Of a stretch of 37,074 nucleotides of DNA, positions 7,717 to 15,002 are shown piece after piece. The DNA is taken from NCBI GenBank assembly GCA_937935205.1, contig CALGXU010000150.1, positions 1-37,074 on the forward strand, written 5' to 3'. Source of the DNA: an uncultured Rothia sp. Lineage in GTDB: Bacteria; Actinomycetota; Actinomycetes; Actinomycetales; Micrococcaceae. A model generated the notes under the pieces. That model did not search any database, was not told the origin of the DNA, and saw only the letters and a list, made by a program, of their open reading frames with translations. Position 1 is the first letter of the stretch. Each line of letters begins with the position of its first letter. The position numbers and the translations under genes are program-made.

Positions 7717-8691
7717 CTAGCTCGGGCGCACCAGCAAACGCCCCTTCAGCGCCAGATGCAGCGTGCCCGCCCACAGGAAGATGAGGAAAGCCGTACCCGC
7801 CACCGTCAAAACAGGACCCACCAGCCCCAGCGAGCCAGCAGCAGTCAAGCGAATACCACTCGCAACCATGGAAGCCATACCGAAGGAGAAGCCCCACATG
7901 CTCATCGAGAAACCACCCTCAAGCACCCACGGGAGCAAACGCATCAGGAAAATCAGCTGCAGAATGCCGTAACCCGTCAGCACCAGGAAGAACCAGTCAA
8001 CCGTGCCGCCATTAGCCGCCAAGTACGCGTTACCACCCACAAAAGGCGGTGCCATCTGGATACCAATAATGCCGCGCTCCCCCGGAGGCAGCGGGGTCAG
8101 GGTGCGCAGGCGGCTCAGAATCACAGCCTCGATGCTGAACCACGAAATCAGGCCCGCACCGAAAAAGAGCATCGCCATATCGCGCCACCCCACAAAACCC
8201 ATCGCCGTAGCGGTCGCAAAGTTCGTCGCAACCGTCGGCAGGTACAGCACCGGCGAGGCAGCCTCGGGCACATACCCGCCACGCCACGTACCGGCGATGC
8301 GGTGAGAGGCAAAGTACAGCTGACCCACAGCTCCCAGCACAACCAGGGTCAGAGCCGGAGCCTCAGCATAGGGGTAGAGAGCCGCACCCACCTGCGCCGT
8401 CGTCGCCGGAATCAGCGAAAAGAAGCAGGTACGCGCCGGATGCTCCCAAAAACCACGCACCCACGCACGGTACTTCACCACCGAGTGAACCAGGAAACCT
8501 ATAAGGAGCAGCCACACCACGGCGTTAAAAGCCAGGATGCTCTCACCCACCCAATCGGGTGCCATTCCCTTCGACGCACCGGTACGCCAGGCGGCACCCA
8601 ATGCGCCGGTACCCAACGCCACCGCAAAATAATTGACCGGCACGCTAAGGCCTCGACGGGCTATCTGCGCATTCTGGGTAGAAGAAGACAT
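7717..8691 (-). CDS. SLAC1/TehA-type (TDT family) transporter
   Basis: The 324-residue protein has about ten hydrophobic segments and no signal peptide. It looks like the TDT family (tellurite-resistance/dicarboxylate transporter, SLAC1/TehA fold): an N-terminal VPVNYFAVALGTGALG segment and repeated short helices rich in Gly, Ala, Phe and Trp. Family members are anion channels or carriers for C4-dicarboxylates, sulfite or other anions; which one cannot be told here. GAGAGAG precedes the ATG at 8691. Together with the ABC ATPase it lies between rplA and rplJ, all on one strand. Three 20-bp tandem repeats lie 170 bp upstream of its start. Confidence 0.75.
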   Translation of the reverse strand: MSSSTQNAQIARRGLSVPVNYFAVALGTGALGAAWRTGASKGMAPDWVGESILAFNAVVWLLLIGFLVHSVVKYRAWVRGFWEHPARTCFFSLIPATTAQVGAALYPYAEAPALTLVVLGAVGQLYFASHRIAGTWRGGYVPEAASPVLYLPTVATNFATATAMGFVGWRDMAMLFFGAGLISWFSIEAVILSRLRTLTPLPPGERGIIGIQMAPPFVGGNAYLAANGGTVDWFFLVLTGYGILQLIFLMRLLPWVLEGGFSMSMWGFSFGMASMVASGIRLTAAGSLGLVGPVLTVAGTAFLIFLWAGTLHLALKGRLLVRPS

Positions 8692-8860
8692 GGACTCTCT
8701 CTCGTCATAGATGGGGTGATAGGAAGCGTGCGGGCTTCTTCCTTCAACGGTTCAGATGCCTGAACAGGTGCCTGAAGAAGCAATCACGGCCAGGAGTTCA
8801 TTCTACGTTTTAAGCCTATAAAAGCTGGAAGTCCATGACGCACTTTAACTGACACCGGTC

Positions 8861-8920
8861 ACGCAATGTCTTGAATCTTCACGCAATGTCTTGAATCTTC
8901 ACGCTGTGTTTTGAATCTTC
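8861..8920. repeat. Three tandem 20-bp repeats
   Basis: Units at 8861-8880 and 8881-8900 are identical, starting ACGCAATG and ending TGAATCTTC. The third, 8901-8920, has four changes near its left end and keeps TTGAATCTTC. A partial start (ACAC) follows. The array lies between the rplA terminator and the TDT transporter start. The 20-bp period, near two helical turns, would place bound proteins on one face. Confidence 0.9.
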
Positions 8921-8940
8921 ACACAGACAAAATCATGCAC

Positions 8941-8976
8941 AAAAAATCGCCCCCGACGTTCGCACGTCGGGGGCGA
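8941..8976 (-). terminator. Terminator of rplK-rplA
   Basis: The perfect 13-bp arms at 8947-8959 and 8964-8976 close a 4-nt loop. On the minus strand six T follow. It lies 37 nt after the rplA stop. Confidence 0.93.
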
Positions 8977-9012
8977 CTACTAGCTAAATGCTAGAAGCTA
9001 CAGGTGCATACC

Positions 9013-9708
9013 TTAGGCAGCAACGGCAGCCGGATCAACGGGGATGCCGGGGCCGAAGGTGGTAGCAACGGTTGCCTTGGAGATGTAACGACCCTTAGCC
9101 GAAGAGGGCTTCAGACGGTTAACCTCTTCCAGAGCTGCCTGGAAGTTCTCCTCGAGCTGCTCAGCGGTGAAGGAAGCCTTACCGATGATGAAGTGCAGGT
9201 TGGAGTTACGGTCAACGCGGAAGTCGATCTTACCGCCCTTGATGTCTGCAACAGCCTTTGCAACATCCATGGTCACGGTACCGGTCTTGGGGTTCGGCAT
9301 CAGGTTACGGGGACCCAGGATCTTACCCAGGCGGCCGACCTTGCCCATCATGTCGGGGGTTGCAACCGCTGCGTCGAAGTCAGTCCAGCCGCCAGCGATC
9401 TTTGCGATCAGCTCGTCGGAACCAACGTAGTCAGCGCCAGCTGCCTCAGCCTCAGCAGCCTTGGGGCCTGCTGCGATAACGACCACGCGAGCGGTCTTAC
9501 CGGTGCCGTGGGGCAGGTTCACGGTACCGCGAACCATCTGGTCTGCCTTACGGGGGTCAACGGACAGACGCATTGCAACCTCAACGGTTGCGTCGGTCTT
9601 GGTGGAAGAGGTTTCCTTCGCCAGGGCAACTGCCTCAGCGGGGGTGTAGAGCTTACCCTCTTCAATCTTGGCTACAGCTGCCTTGTACGCCTTGCTGCGC
9701 TTTGCCAT
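9013..9708 (-). CDS. rplA: 50S ribosomal protein L1
   Basis: The 231-residue protein is L1, which binds the 23S L1 stalk, helps release deacylated tRNA and commonly represses its own operon. It begins [20 protein letters not shown]. It has the family segments [35 protein letters not shown] and NPKTGTV (the L1 signature). Length is typical. AAGGAG precedes the ATG. It follows rplK after 137 nt containing the small hairpin CCCGTC/GACGGG. A strong terminator closes the unit. Confidence 0.97.
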   Translation of the reverse strand: MAKRSKAYKAAVAKIEEGKLYTPAEAVALAKETSSTKTDATVEVAMRLSVDPRKADQMVRGTVNLPHGTGKTARVVVIAAGPKAAEAEAAGADYVGSDELIAKIAGGWTDFDAAVATPDMMGKVGRLGKILGPRNLMPNPKTGTVTMDVAKAVADIKGGKIDFRVDRNSNLHFIIGKASFTAEQLEENFQAALEEVNRLKPSSAKGRYISKATVATTFGPGIPVDPAAVAA

Positions 9709-9845
9709 CTGCTTTTCTCCTTATGCAGTTGTGGTCTCGTGAGCCGCGCTCGGCTCTGCCACATCCCGTCCATACGACGGGCATTTACAAGTTCTGTGTA
9801 GAAAAATCTACGGTGCCGATTACTCGGCTATTCGGCGAACCGAAA

Positions 9846-10274
9846 TTACTCGACGGTGATACCCATGGAACGAGCGGTACCTGCGATGATCTTGGAAGCA
9901 GCATCCAGGTCGTTTGCGTTCAGGTCGGGCATCTTGGTCTCAGCGATTTCGCGCACCTGAGCCTCGGTCAGCGAACCAACCTTGGTGGTGTGAGGAACAG
10001 CGGAGCCCTTAGCAACGCCAGCAGCCTTCTTGATCAGCTGGGAAGCCGGAGGGGTCTTGGTGATGAAGGTGAAGGAGCGATCCTCGTAGACGGTAATCTC
10101 AACGGGGATGATGTTACCGCGCTGCGACTCAGTTGCAGCGTTGTATGCCTTGCAGAACTCCATGATGTTCACACCGTGCGAGCCCAGTGCGGGGCCGACG
10201 GGGGGAGCCGGGTTAGCGGCGCCTGCCTGGATCTGCAGCTTGATGAGGCCAGTGACCTTCTTCTTGGGAGCCAA
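9846..10274 (-). CDS. rplK: 50S ribosomal protein L11, TTG start
   Basis: The 142-residue protein is L11 of the GTPase-associated centre on 23S rRNA. It begins [17 protein letters not shown] after the start residue. It has the conserved [22 protein letters not shown] stretch (given here as the family hallmark) and ends in [11 protein letters not shown]. The start codon is TTG: TTG GCT CCC AAG, with AAAAGGA 7-8 nt before it. No in-frame ATG lies near, and the next residues are exactly those expected at the L11 N-terminus. It follows nusG and precedes rplA, the standard order. A hairpin-rich leader lies upstream. Confidence 0.96.
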   Translation of the reverse strand: MAPKKKVTGLIKLQIQAGAANPAPPVGPALGSHGVNIMEFCKAYNAATESQRGNIIPVEITVYEDRSFTFITKTPPASQLIKKAAGVAKGSAVPHTTKVGSLTEAQVREIAETKMPDLNANDLDAASKIIAGTARSMGITVE

Positions 10275-10401
10275 TGTAGGGTCCTTTTCTTAGCTGGGAA
10301 CCGACGCACAGGAGCGTACGCCGGCAAGACGGTGACCGTGGCGCGGTCACCCGTGCATCCGCATGAAAGCGTGACATGCGCATACACAAACCAACATTCT
10401 A
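10275..10401 (-). promoter_or_regulatory. rplK promoter and leader with hairpin
   Basis: TAGAAT (10401-10396, minus strand) is a good -10; the -35 is poor. The leader of about 115 nt contains perfect 8-bp arms GGTGACCG (10331-10338) and CGGTCACC (10344-10351). L1 represses the L11-L1 operon through its leader in other bacteria, so this hairpin could take part. I do not recognise the 23S-like L1 site itself. Confidence 0.4.
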
Positions 10402-10489
10402 GCGTTAATCAGCGACTTAATCCAGCGCCAGCTAGCAGAAAGAGTAAACCTCGCCCGCACAGCCACTACCGGTTATACAGCCACCACAG

Positions 10490-10523
10490 ATATGAGCCCC
10501 GCACCGAAGTGCGAGGCTCATAT
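10490..10523 (-). terminator. Hairpin after nusG with UUCG tetraloop
   Basis: ATATGAGCC plus CGCAC pair with GTGCG plus GGCTCATAT with one mismatch. In the minus-strand RNA the loop is C(UUCG)G, an unusually stable tetraloop. It lies 17 nt after the nusG stop. No T-run follows, so it may be a weak terminator or an mRNA 3'-end stabiliser between nusG and rplK. Confidence 0.6.
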
Positions 10524-10539
10524 TCACACGCTAGACGCG

Positions 10540-11274
10540 TTAAATCTTTTCGATCTCGGTGAAGCTCAAGGTCACCGGGGTGTCACGGCCGAAGACGGAA
10601 ATCATCACGACAATCTGCTGGGACTCGCCCTTGATCTCCGAAACGGTAGCGTCCATACCCTCGAAAGCACCGGACTTCACGCGGACGTTCTCGCCCACAG
10701 TGTAATCGGACTCGATAACGGGCTTGGAAACGGGCAGGCCCTGGCTCTGCTGCTGCTCTTCAAAGACCGGCAGGAGCATGTCGAAGACCTCGTCCATGCG
10801 CAGCGGGACCGGGTTGTACGCATCCTGACCCACGAAGCCAGTCACACCGGGGGTGTGGCGGACAACGCCCCACGAGTGGTCGGTCAGTTCCATACGCACC
10901 AGAACGTAACCGGGAACGCGCACGCGGCGGATGGTCTTCTTCACGGTGTTCTTGAACTCAACCACGGTCTCCATGGGAACCTGAACCTCGAAGATCTCAT
11001 CTTCAGCTTCCAGGTTCTGGATACGGGTCTCGATACCGGTCTTCACCTTGTTCTCGTAACCGGAGTAGGTGTGCACCACGTACCAGTCGCCCATCTGACG
11101 GCGCAGCTTGGACTTGAATTCTTCCAGAGCGTCGACTTCCTCAGCCGCCTCAGCAGCTGCTTCAGCCTCGGTAGCTTCCTCAGCCTGCTGCTCAATAGCC
11201 GCAGACTCCTCAGTAGCCTCAGCAGCGGCTACCTCGACCTCTTCAATCTCGGATACCAGTTCCTGCTCGGACAC
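10540..11274 (-). CDS. nusG: Transcription termination/antitermination factor NusG
   Basis: The 244-residue protein joins RNA polymerase with Rho or the ribosome. An acidic Ala/Glu extension of about 60 residues comes first. The NGN domain follows (GDWYVVHTYSGYENKVK, then RVPGYVLVRMELTD and VRHTPGVTGFVG). The C-terminal KOW domain has VKSGAFEGMDATVSEI and ends near TPVTLSFTEIEKI. Acidic N-terminal extensions are common in actinobacterial NusG. The GTG start at 11274 has AGGAG 5-6 nt before it. It follows secE by 104 nt in the conserved tRNA-Trp, secE, nusG, rplK, rplA order. Confidence 0.96.
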   Translation of the reverse strand: MSEQELVSEIEEVEVAAAEATEESAAIEQQAEEATEAEAAAEAAEEVDALEEFKSKLRRQMGDWYVVHTYSGYENKVKTGIETRIQNLEAEDEIFEVQVPMETVVEFKNTVKKTIRRVRVPGYVLVRMELTDHSWGVVRHTPGVTGFVGQDAYNPVPLRMDEVFDMLLPVFEEQQQSQGLPVSKPVIESDYTVGENVRVKSGAFEGMDATVSEIKGESQQIVVMISVFGRDTPVTLSFTEIEKI

Positions 11275-11378
11275 GTCGCTCCTACTTTCTATCGTTAATC
11301 ATCTAGAGGGGACTTCCACTCGCCAATGCGCTGAGGGAAATCACTGATTGGGCACCCAGATTAAGGATGCAGCCAGTA

Positions 11379-11657
11379 CTAGTTACGCTGAATCGTTCCG
11401 TTACCGAAAATCCAGAATGCTCCCTGGCCGAAAAGATAATCCAGACCAGAAATAAGCAGGAGCATCACCACGACGAAGAACAGAACTCCGAAGAAGTAAC
11501 CAACCAGTTCGCGTCCGGTGGGAGTAGTAACCTTCTTCAACTCCGCAAAAACTTCACGGAGGAATGCAAAAATACGGCCGAAGAAACCGAGCTTCTTATC
11601 GCTCTTCGACGATGCGCCGGGCTGAACAGCCTTCTCGGCGGTAGCAGACGATGCCAT
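11379..11657 (-). CDS. secE: Preprotein translocase subunit SecE
   Basis: The 92-residue protein is the small clamp subunit of the SecYEG translocon in the cytoplasmic membrane. A polar N-terminal stretch is followed by the amphipathic SecE segment FLREVFAELKKVTTPTGREL, in which the K-K-V-x-x-P-T-x-x-E pattern is diagnostic. One transmembrane helix comes next (about 52-73). A short C-terminal tail ends the protein. This one-helix form is normal for Gram-positives. AAGGGGC lies about 8 nt before the ATG. It sits between tRNA-Trp and nusG, as in most bacteria. Confidence 0.95.
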   Translation of the reverse strand: MASSATAEKAVQPGASSKSDKKLGFFGRIFAFLREVFAELKKVTTPTGRELVGYFFGVLFFVVVMLLLISGLDYLFGQGAFWIFGNGTIQRN

Positions 11658-11735
11658 TTCTTCTGCCCCTTTCTGAGTCTAAAAAAGTACGCCCGGGGAA
11701 CGGGCGTACAAAGATGTTATTTGAGGCAATAAAAG

Positions 11736-11808
11736 CAGGGCGGACAGGACTCGAACCTGCAACCTGCGGTTTTGGAGACCGCTGCTCTACCAATTGAGCC
11801 ACCACCCT
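11736..11808 (-). tRNA. tRNA-Trp (anticodon CCA)
   Basis: The minus-strand transcript of 73 nt folds as a cloverleaf. The acceptor stem is AGGGTGG with CCGCCCT, and the D arm contains GGCTCAATTGGTAGAGC. The anticodon stem-loop has CCA centred in CTCCAAA, and the T arm has GGTTCGAGTCC. The discriminator is G and CCA is not encoded. It lies 78 nt before secE, the usual place. Confidence 0.96.
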
Positions 11809-12161
11809 TTGAAGTTTTCACTCCAGGTGTGAGAGTTGCTTCTCACTCGCTTGCTCCTCCATTGCCTCCTAAGCCGTGGCTTTAGAGGGGCAAATAATTA
11901 CACCCTTGCGGGTGCAGAACTAACTGTAAACCATCTTTCGGGGCCGATGCAACTTCAGAATGTAATATTTTTTCGAAAAACCTCCTGAGATATCTCAGTG
12001 AGGGTTCCGCATCACTACTAGTGGACCGTATCCTAATAAGAGGAATGCCGCATATACCCGCGCCACCATGCGCGAGATCATCCCACCTTCGCATTCCCAT
12101 CACCCATTTCCCTTGTCGACTTCACGCCGGCAGCGCACACGAAGAAAGAGAAGAGAGCCCC
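11809..12161. promoter_or_regulatory. Gene-free region between tRNA-Trp and aspC
   Basis: I see no gene here. It should hold the divergent promoters of the tRNA-Trp operon and aspC. A perfect 14-bp palindrome CTGAGATATCTCAG is at 11985-11998. Downstream, TTCCGC (12005-12010), 18 bp and TATCCT (12029-12034) are a weak plus-strand promoter, and the spacer holds an inverted repeat CACTA-C-TAGTG (12013-12023). Both symmetric elements could be operators for aspC. The implied aspC leader is about 120 nt. Confidence 0.35.
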
Positions 12162-13364
12162 ATGGCGCGTATTTCAAGCCGCATCGGTGCCATCGCACCC
12201 TCCGCCACCCTTGCCGTCGACGCAAAGGCAAAAGCACTCAAGGCTCAGGGACGCCCCGTCATCGGTTTCGGCGCAGGCGAACCGGACTTCCCCACCCCCG
12301 CGCACATTGTGAACGCAGCACGCGAAGCACTCAACGATCCCAAGAACTTCCGCTACTCCCCCGCCTCCGGTCTTCCCGAGCTGAAGAAGGCCATCGCGGA
12401 AAAGACCCTGCGCGACTCCGGTGTAGAGGTTGACCACTCCCAGGTTATCGTCACCAACGGCGGCAAGCAGGCCGTCTACCAGGCCTTCGCAACCGTCATC
12501 GACGAAGGCGACGACGTCCTGCTGCCCGCACCCTACTGGACCACCTACCCCGAATGCATCCGCCTGGCAGGCGGCAACCCCATCGAGGTGTTCGCCGGTA
12601 GCGACCAGCACTACAAGGTCACCGTCGAGCAGCTCGAAGCCGCATACACCCCCGCCACCAAGGCGCTCATCTTCGTCTCCCCCTCCAACCCGACCGGTGC
12701 CGTCTACACCGAAAAAGAAACCCGCGCCATCGGCGAATGGGCACTCTCCAAGGGCATTTTCGTGCTGACCGACGAGATTTACGAACACCTCACCTATGAC
12801 GGTGTTAAGGCAGTCTCCATCCTGAAGGCAGTACCCGAGCTCGCTGACCTGTGCGTCATTCTCAACGGCGTGGCAAAGACCTACGCCATGACCGGTTGGC
12901 GTGTGGGCTGGATGATTGGCCCGCGCGACGTTATCGCCGCAGCCTCCAACCTGCAGTCCCACATGACCTCCAACGTCAACAACATCGCCCAGCGTGCCGC
13001 TCTTGAAGCTCTGACCGGCCCGCAGGATGACGTGGAAATCATGCACGCCGCCTTCGACCGCCGCCGCCGCACCATTGTGGAGGGCCTGAACGCTATTGAA
13101 GGCGTGCACTGCCCCGTACCCACCGGCGCGTTCTACGCCTACCCGGACGTACGCGAACTGCTCGGCAAGGAAATCGCAGGCGTACGCCCGCAGACCAGTG
13201 CAGAACTGGCTGAGCTCATCCTCGAAAAGGCTGAGGTCGCCGTGGTTCCCGGTGAGGCGTTCGGCCCCAGCGGCTACCTGCGCCTCTCCTACGCACTGAG
13301 CGACGAGGACCTGGCAGAGGGCCTAGCGCGCCTGCAGAAGTTCCTCGGTCAGGCACGCGACTAG
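12162..13364 (+). CDS. aspC: Pyridoxal-phosphate aspartate aminotransferase
   Basis: The 400-residue protein is a class I aminotransferase of the AspAT Ib type. It interconverts aspartate and 2-oxoglutarate with oxaloacetate and glutamate in the cytosol. It begins [17 protein letters not shown] and has [12 protein letters not shown] near the N-terminus and [11 protein letters not shown] in the middle. The Schiff-base Lys239 is in [14 protein letters not shown]. Ib enzymes usually read [10 protein letters not shown], so the Ser before Lys is replaced by Ala here. The ATG at 12162 is followed by the family's normal N-terminus; AAGAGAAGAGAG lies just before it. Some Ib enzymes also act on prephenate or aromatic acids, so exact specificity is inferred. 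Confidence 0.9.
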   Translation: MARISSRIGAIAPSATLAVDAKAKALKAQGRPVIGFGAGEPDFPTPAHIVNAAREALNDPKNFRYSPASGLPELKKAIAEKTLRDSGVEVDHSQVIVTNGGKQAVYQAFATVIDEGDDVLLPAPYWTTYPECIRLAGGNPIEVFAGSDQHYKVTVEQLEAAYTPATKALIFVSPSNPTGAVYTEKETRAIGEWALSKGIFVLTDEIYEHLTYDGVKAVSILKAVPELADLCVILNGVAKTYAMTGWRVGWMIGPRDVIAAASNLQSHMTSNVNNIAQRAALEALTGPQDDVEIMHAAFDRRRRTIVEGLNAIEGVHCPVPTGAFYAYPDVRELLGKEIAGVRPQTSAELAELILEKAEVAVVPGEAFGPSGYLRLSYALSDEDLAEGLARLQKFLGQARD

Positions 13365-13415
13365 TTCGCGGCTCTCCGAACAGCGTCTCTCGCCACCGCG
13401 GGAGGTACGGTTTAG

Positions 13416-13460
13416 GCGCTGAGTAAACCAGCACTGAGTAAACCGGCACTGGGTGAACCG
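13416..13460. repeat. Three tandem 15-bp repeats
   Basis: Units at 13416-13430, 13431-13445 and 13446-13460 share the pattern GCRCTGRGTRAACCR, with 1-3 differences between neighbours. They lie 50 bp after the aspC stop in non-coding DNA. Confidence 0.9.
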
Positions 13461-13545
13461 GTACAAAACGATCAAGCACAGGGCTATTGACCGTTTCCTG
13501 CCCTAAAAACCGAGAATCCCACAAATATTTAAAAATATTTTTAAA

Positions 13546-13594
13546 ACGAATGAGGCTTCCCGCATCTTTACCGATGCGAGGAAGCCTCATTCGT
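13546..13594. terminator. 21-bp hairpin between aspC and pfkA
   Basis: ACGAATGAGGCTTCC (13546-13560) pairs exactly with 13580-13594, and CGCATC with GATGCG inside, leaving one bulged A and a 6-nt loop. On the plus strand, the direction of aspC, only GTCTCTTC follows. On the minus strand a run of TTTTAAAAATATTTTT follows. It probably ends aspC and blocks antisense transcription. Confidence 0.75.
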
Positions 13595-13734
13595 CTCTTC
13601 GGTGCCATAGGTGGGAAAGGGCGGCTATTTGTGTTTCAAACCCAAACATACAGGTACCAAAAACCTGAACTTTTCAGCACCAAAACGGGTGTTCCCACGG
13701 CTTTCCACCACTACCCACACAACCCAAACATCGC

Positions 13735-13740
13735 TAAAAT
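13735..13740 (+). promoter_or_regulatory. Candidate -10 of pfkA
   Basis: TAAAAT lies 116 bp before the pfkA ATG with no good -35. A CGGCGC/GCGCCG inverted repeat follows downstream in the leader. This is a weak call. Confidence 0.3.
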
Positions 13741-13856
13741 AGAGACCAAGAGAACGACCTCCCGTCCGGCGCACATCCGCGCGCCGAATTCGTGGAGGTC
13801 ATAGTTATATACACGCGCGCACAACACCTAAAACGCGCAGACATTAGGAGCCAACC

Positions 13857-14888
13857 ATGAAGATCGGTCTGCTTACTTCCGGCGGCGACTGCCCCGGCCT
13901 GAACGCTGTCATCCGCGGCGCTGTCCTCAACGGCGTCAAGAAGTACGGCTACGAGTTCGTCGGCTTCCGCGATGGCTGGCGCGGCGTCGTCGAAGGTGAC
14001 TACATGGACCTGCCCCGCCAGAAGGTCCGCGGCCTGGCATCCCAGGGCGGCACCATCATCGGTACCTCCCGCACCAACCCCTTCGATGGCCCCAACGGTG
14101 GCCCCGAAAACATCGAAATCATGATGGAACGCCACGGCATCGACGCAATCGTCGCTATCGGTGGTGAAGGCACCCTCGCAGGCGCAAAGCGTCTGGCAGA
14201 CGCAGGCCTGCCCGTCATCGGTGTTCCCAAGACCATCGACAACGACCTGCGCGCAACCGACTACACCTTCGGCTTCGACACCGCAGTGTCCATCGCAACC
14301 GATGCAATGGACCGTATCCGCACCACCGGTGAATCGCACCACCGCTGCATGGTCGCAGAGGTCATGGGCCGCCACGTCGGCTGGATCGCCCTGCACTCCG
14401 GTATGGCAGCAGGCGCACACGCCATCCTGATCCCCGAGGTCAAGGTCTCCATGGAACAGGTCGCTGAATGGGTCAAGGAAGTACACGACCGCGGCCGCTC
14501 TCCCCTGGTTGTTGTTGCTGAAGGCTTCATCCCCGAAGGCTTCGACGATGTGATGGCAAACAAGGGCACCGAGAAGGACGGTCGTCCCCGCCTCGGTGGT
14601 ATCGGTGAATACATCACCCACGAGATCGAGGCCATGACCGGCATCGAAACCCGCAACACCATCCTGGGTCACATCCAGCGCGGTGGCGCACCCACCGGCT
14701 ACGACCGCGTGCTCGCAACCCGCCTGGGCATGGGCGCAGTCGACATGGTCGCCCAGAAGCAGTGGGGCAAGATGGTCTCCGTTCAGGGCACCGAAATCAA
14801 GTACGTACCCCTCGAAGAGGCACTGGACGGCCTGAAGTCCGTACCTCAGGAACGTTGGGAAGAAGCAGCCGTCCTCTTCGGCCGCTAA
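13857..14888 (+). CDS. pfkA: 6-phosphofructokinase (PfkA family, G/K type)
   Basis: The 343-residue cytosolic enzyme phosphorylates fructose-6-phosphate to fructose-1,6-bisphosphate. It begins MKIGLLTSGGDCPGLN. Family signatures are GGEGTL (102-107), PKTIDND (124-130) with the catalytic TID Asp, EVMGRHVGW and GHIQRGG. Residue Gly105 at the position of E. coli Gly104 is the ATP-type residue, whereas Lys125 at the position of Gly124 is the residue of PPi-dependent enzymes. Actinobacterial PFKs with this mix include both ATP- and PPi-users, so the phosphoryl donor is not settled. AGGAG precedes the ATG by 6 nt. Codon third positions are strongly C-rich, as in highly expressed genes. Confidence 0.93.
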   Translation: MKIGLLTSGGDCPGLNAVIRGAVLNGVKKYGYEFVGFRDGWRGVVEGDYMDLPRQKVRGLASQGGTIIGTSRTNPFDGPNGGPENIEIMMERHGIDAIVAIGGEGTLAGAKRLADAGLPVIGVPKTIDNDLRATDYTFGFDTAVSIATDAMDRIRTTGESHHRCMVAEVMGRHVGWIALHSGMAAGAHAILIPEVKVSMEQVAEWVKEVHDRGRSPLVVVAEGFIPEGFDDVMANKGTEKDGRPRLGGIGEYITHEIEAMTGIETRNTILGHIQRGGAPTGYDRVLATRLGMGAVDMVAQKQWGKMVSVQGTEIKYVPLEEALDGLKSVPQERWEEAAVLFGR

Positions 14889-14917
14889 ACCCCGCAGGTT
14901 CTTACTAGAGCCCTCAT

Positions 14918-14972
14918 ACTAAAACCGCGGAGGCGGACACTCGTAACGGGTGTCCGCCTCCGCGGTTTTAGT
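14918..14972. terminator. Bidirectional terminator, 23-bp perfect stem
   Basis: Arms 14918-14940 and 14950-14972 are exact complements with a 9-nt loop. TTTTAG on each strand supplies the T-run. It sits between convergent pfkA and the ygfZ-like gene. Confidence 0.95.
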
Positions 14973-15002
14973 TTGGGGTGGTAGCTTGTGGTGGGGAATG
15001 TC

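Noticed and set aside
13216..13608. 130-residue minus frame over the 15-bp repeats after aspC
   Set aside because: It overlaps the end of aspC and a terminator hairpin. The periodic peptide is a result of the 15-bp repeats, and no ribosome site is present.
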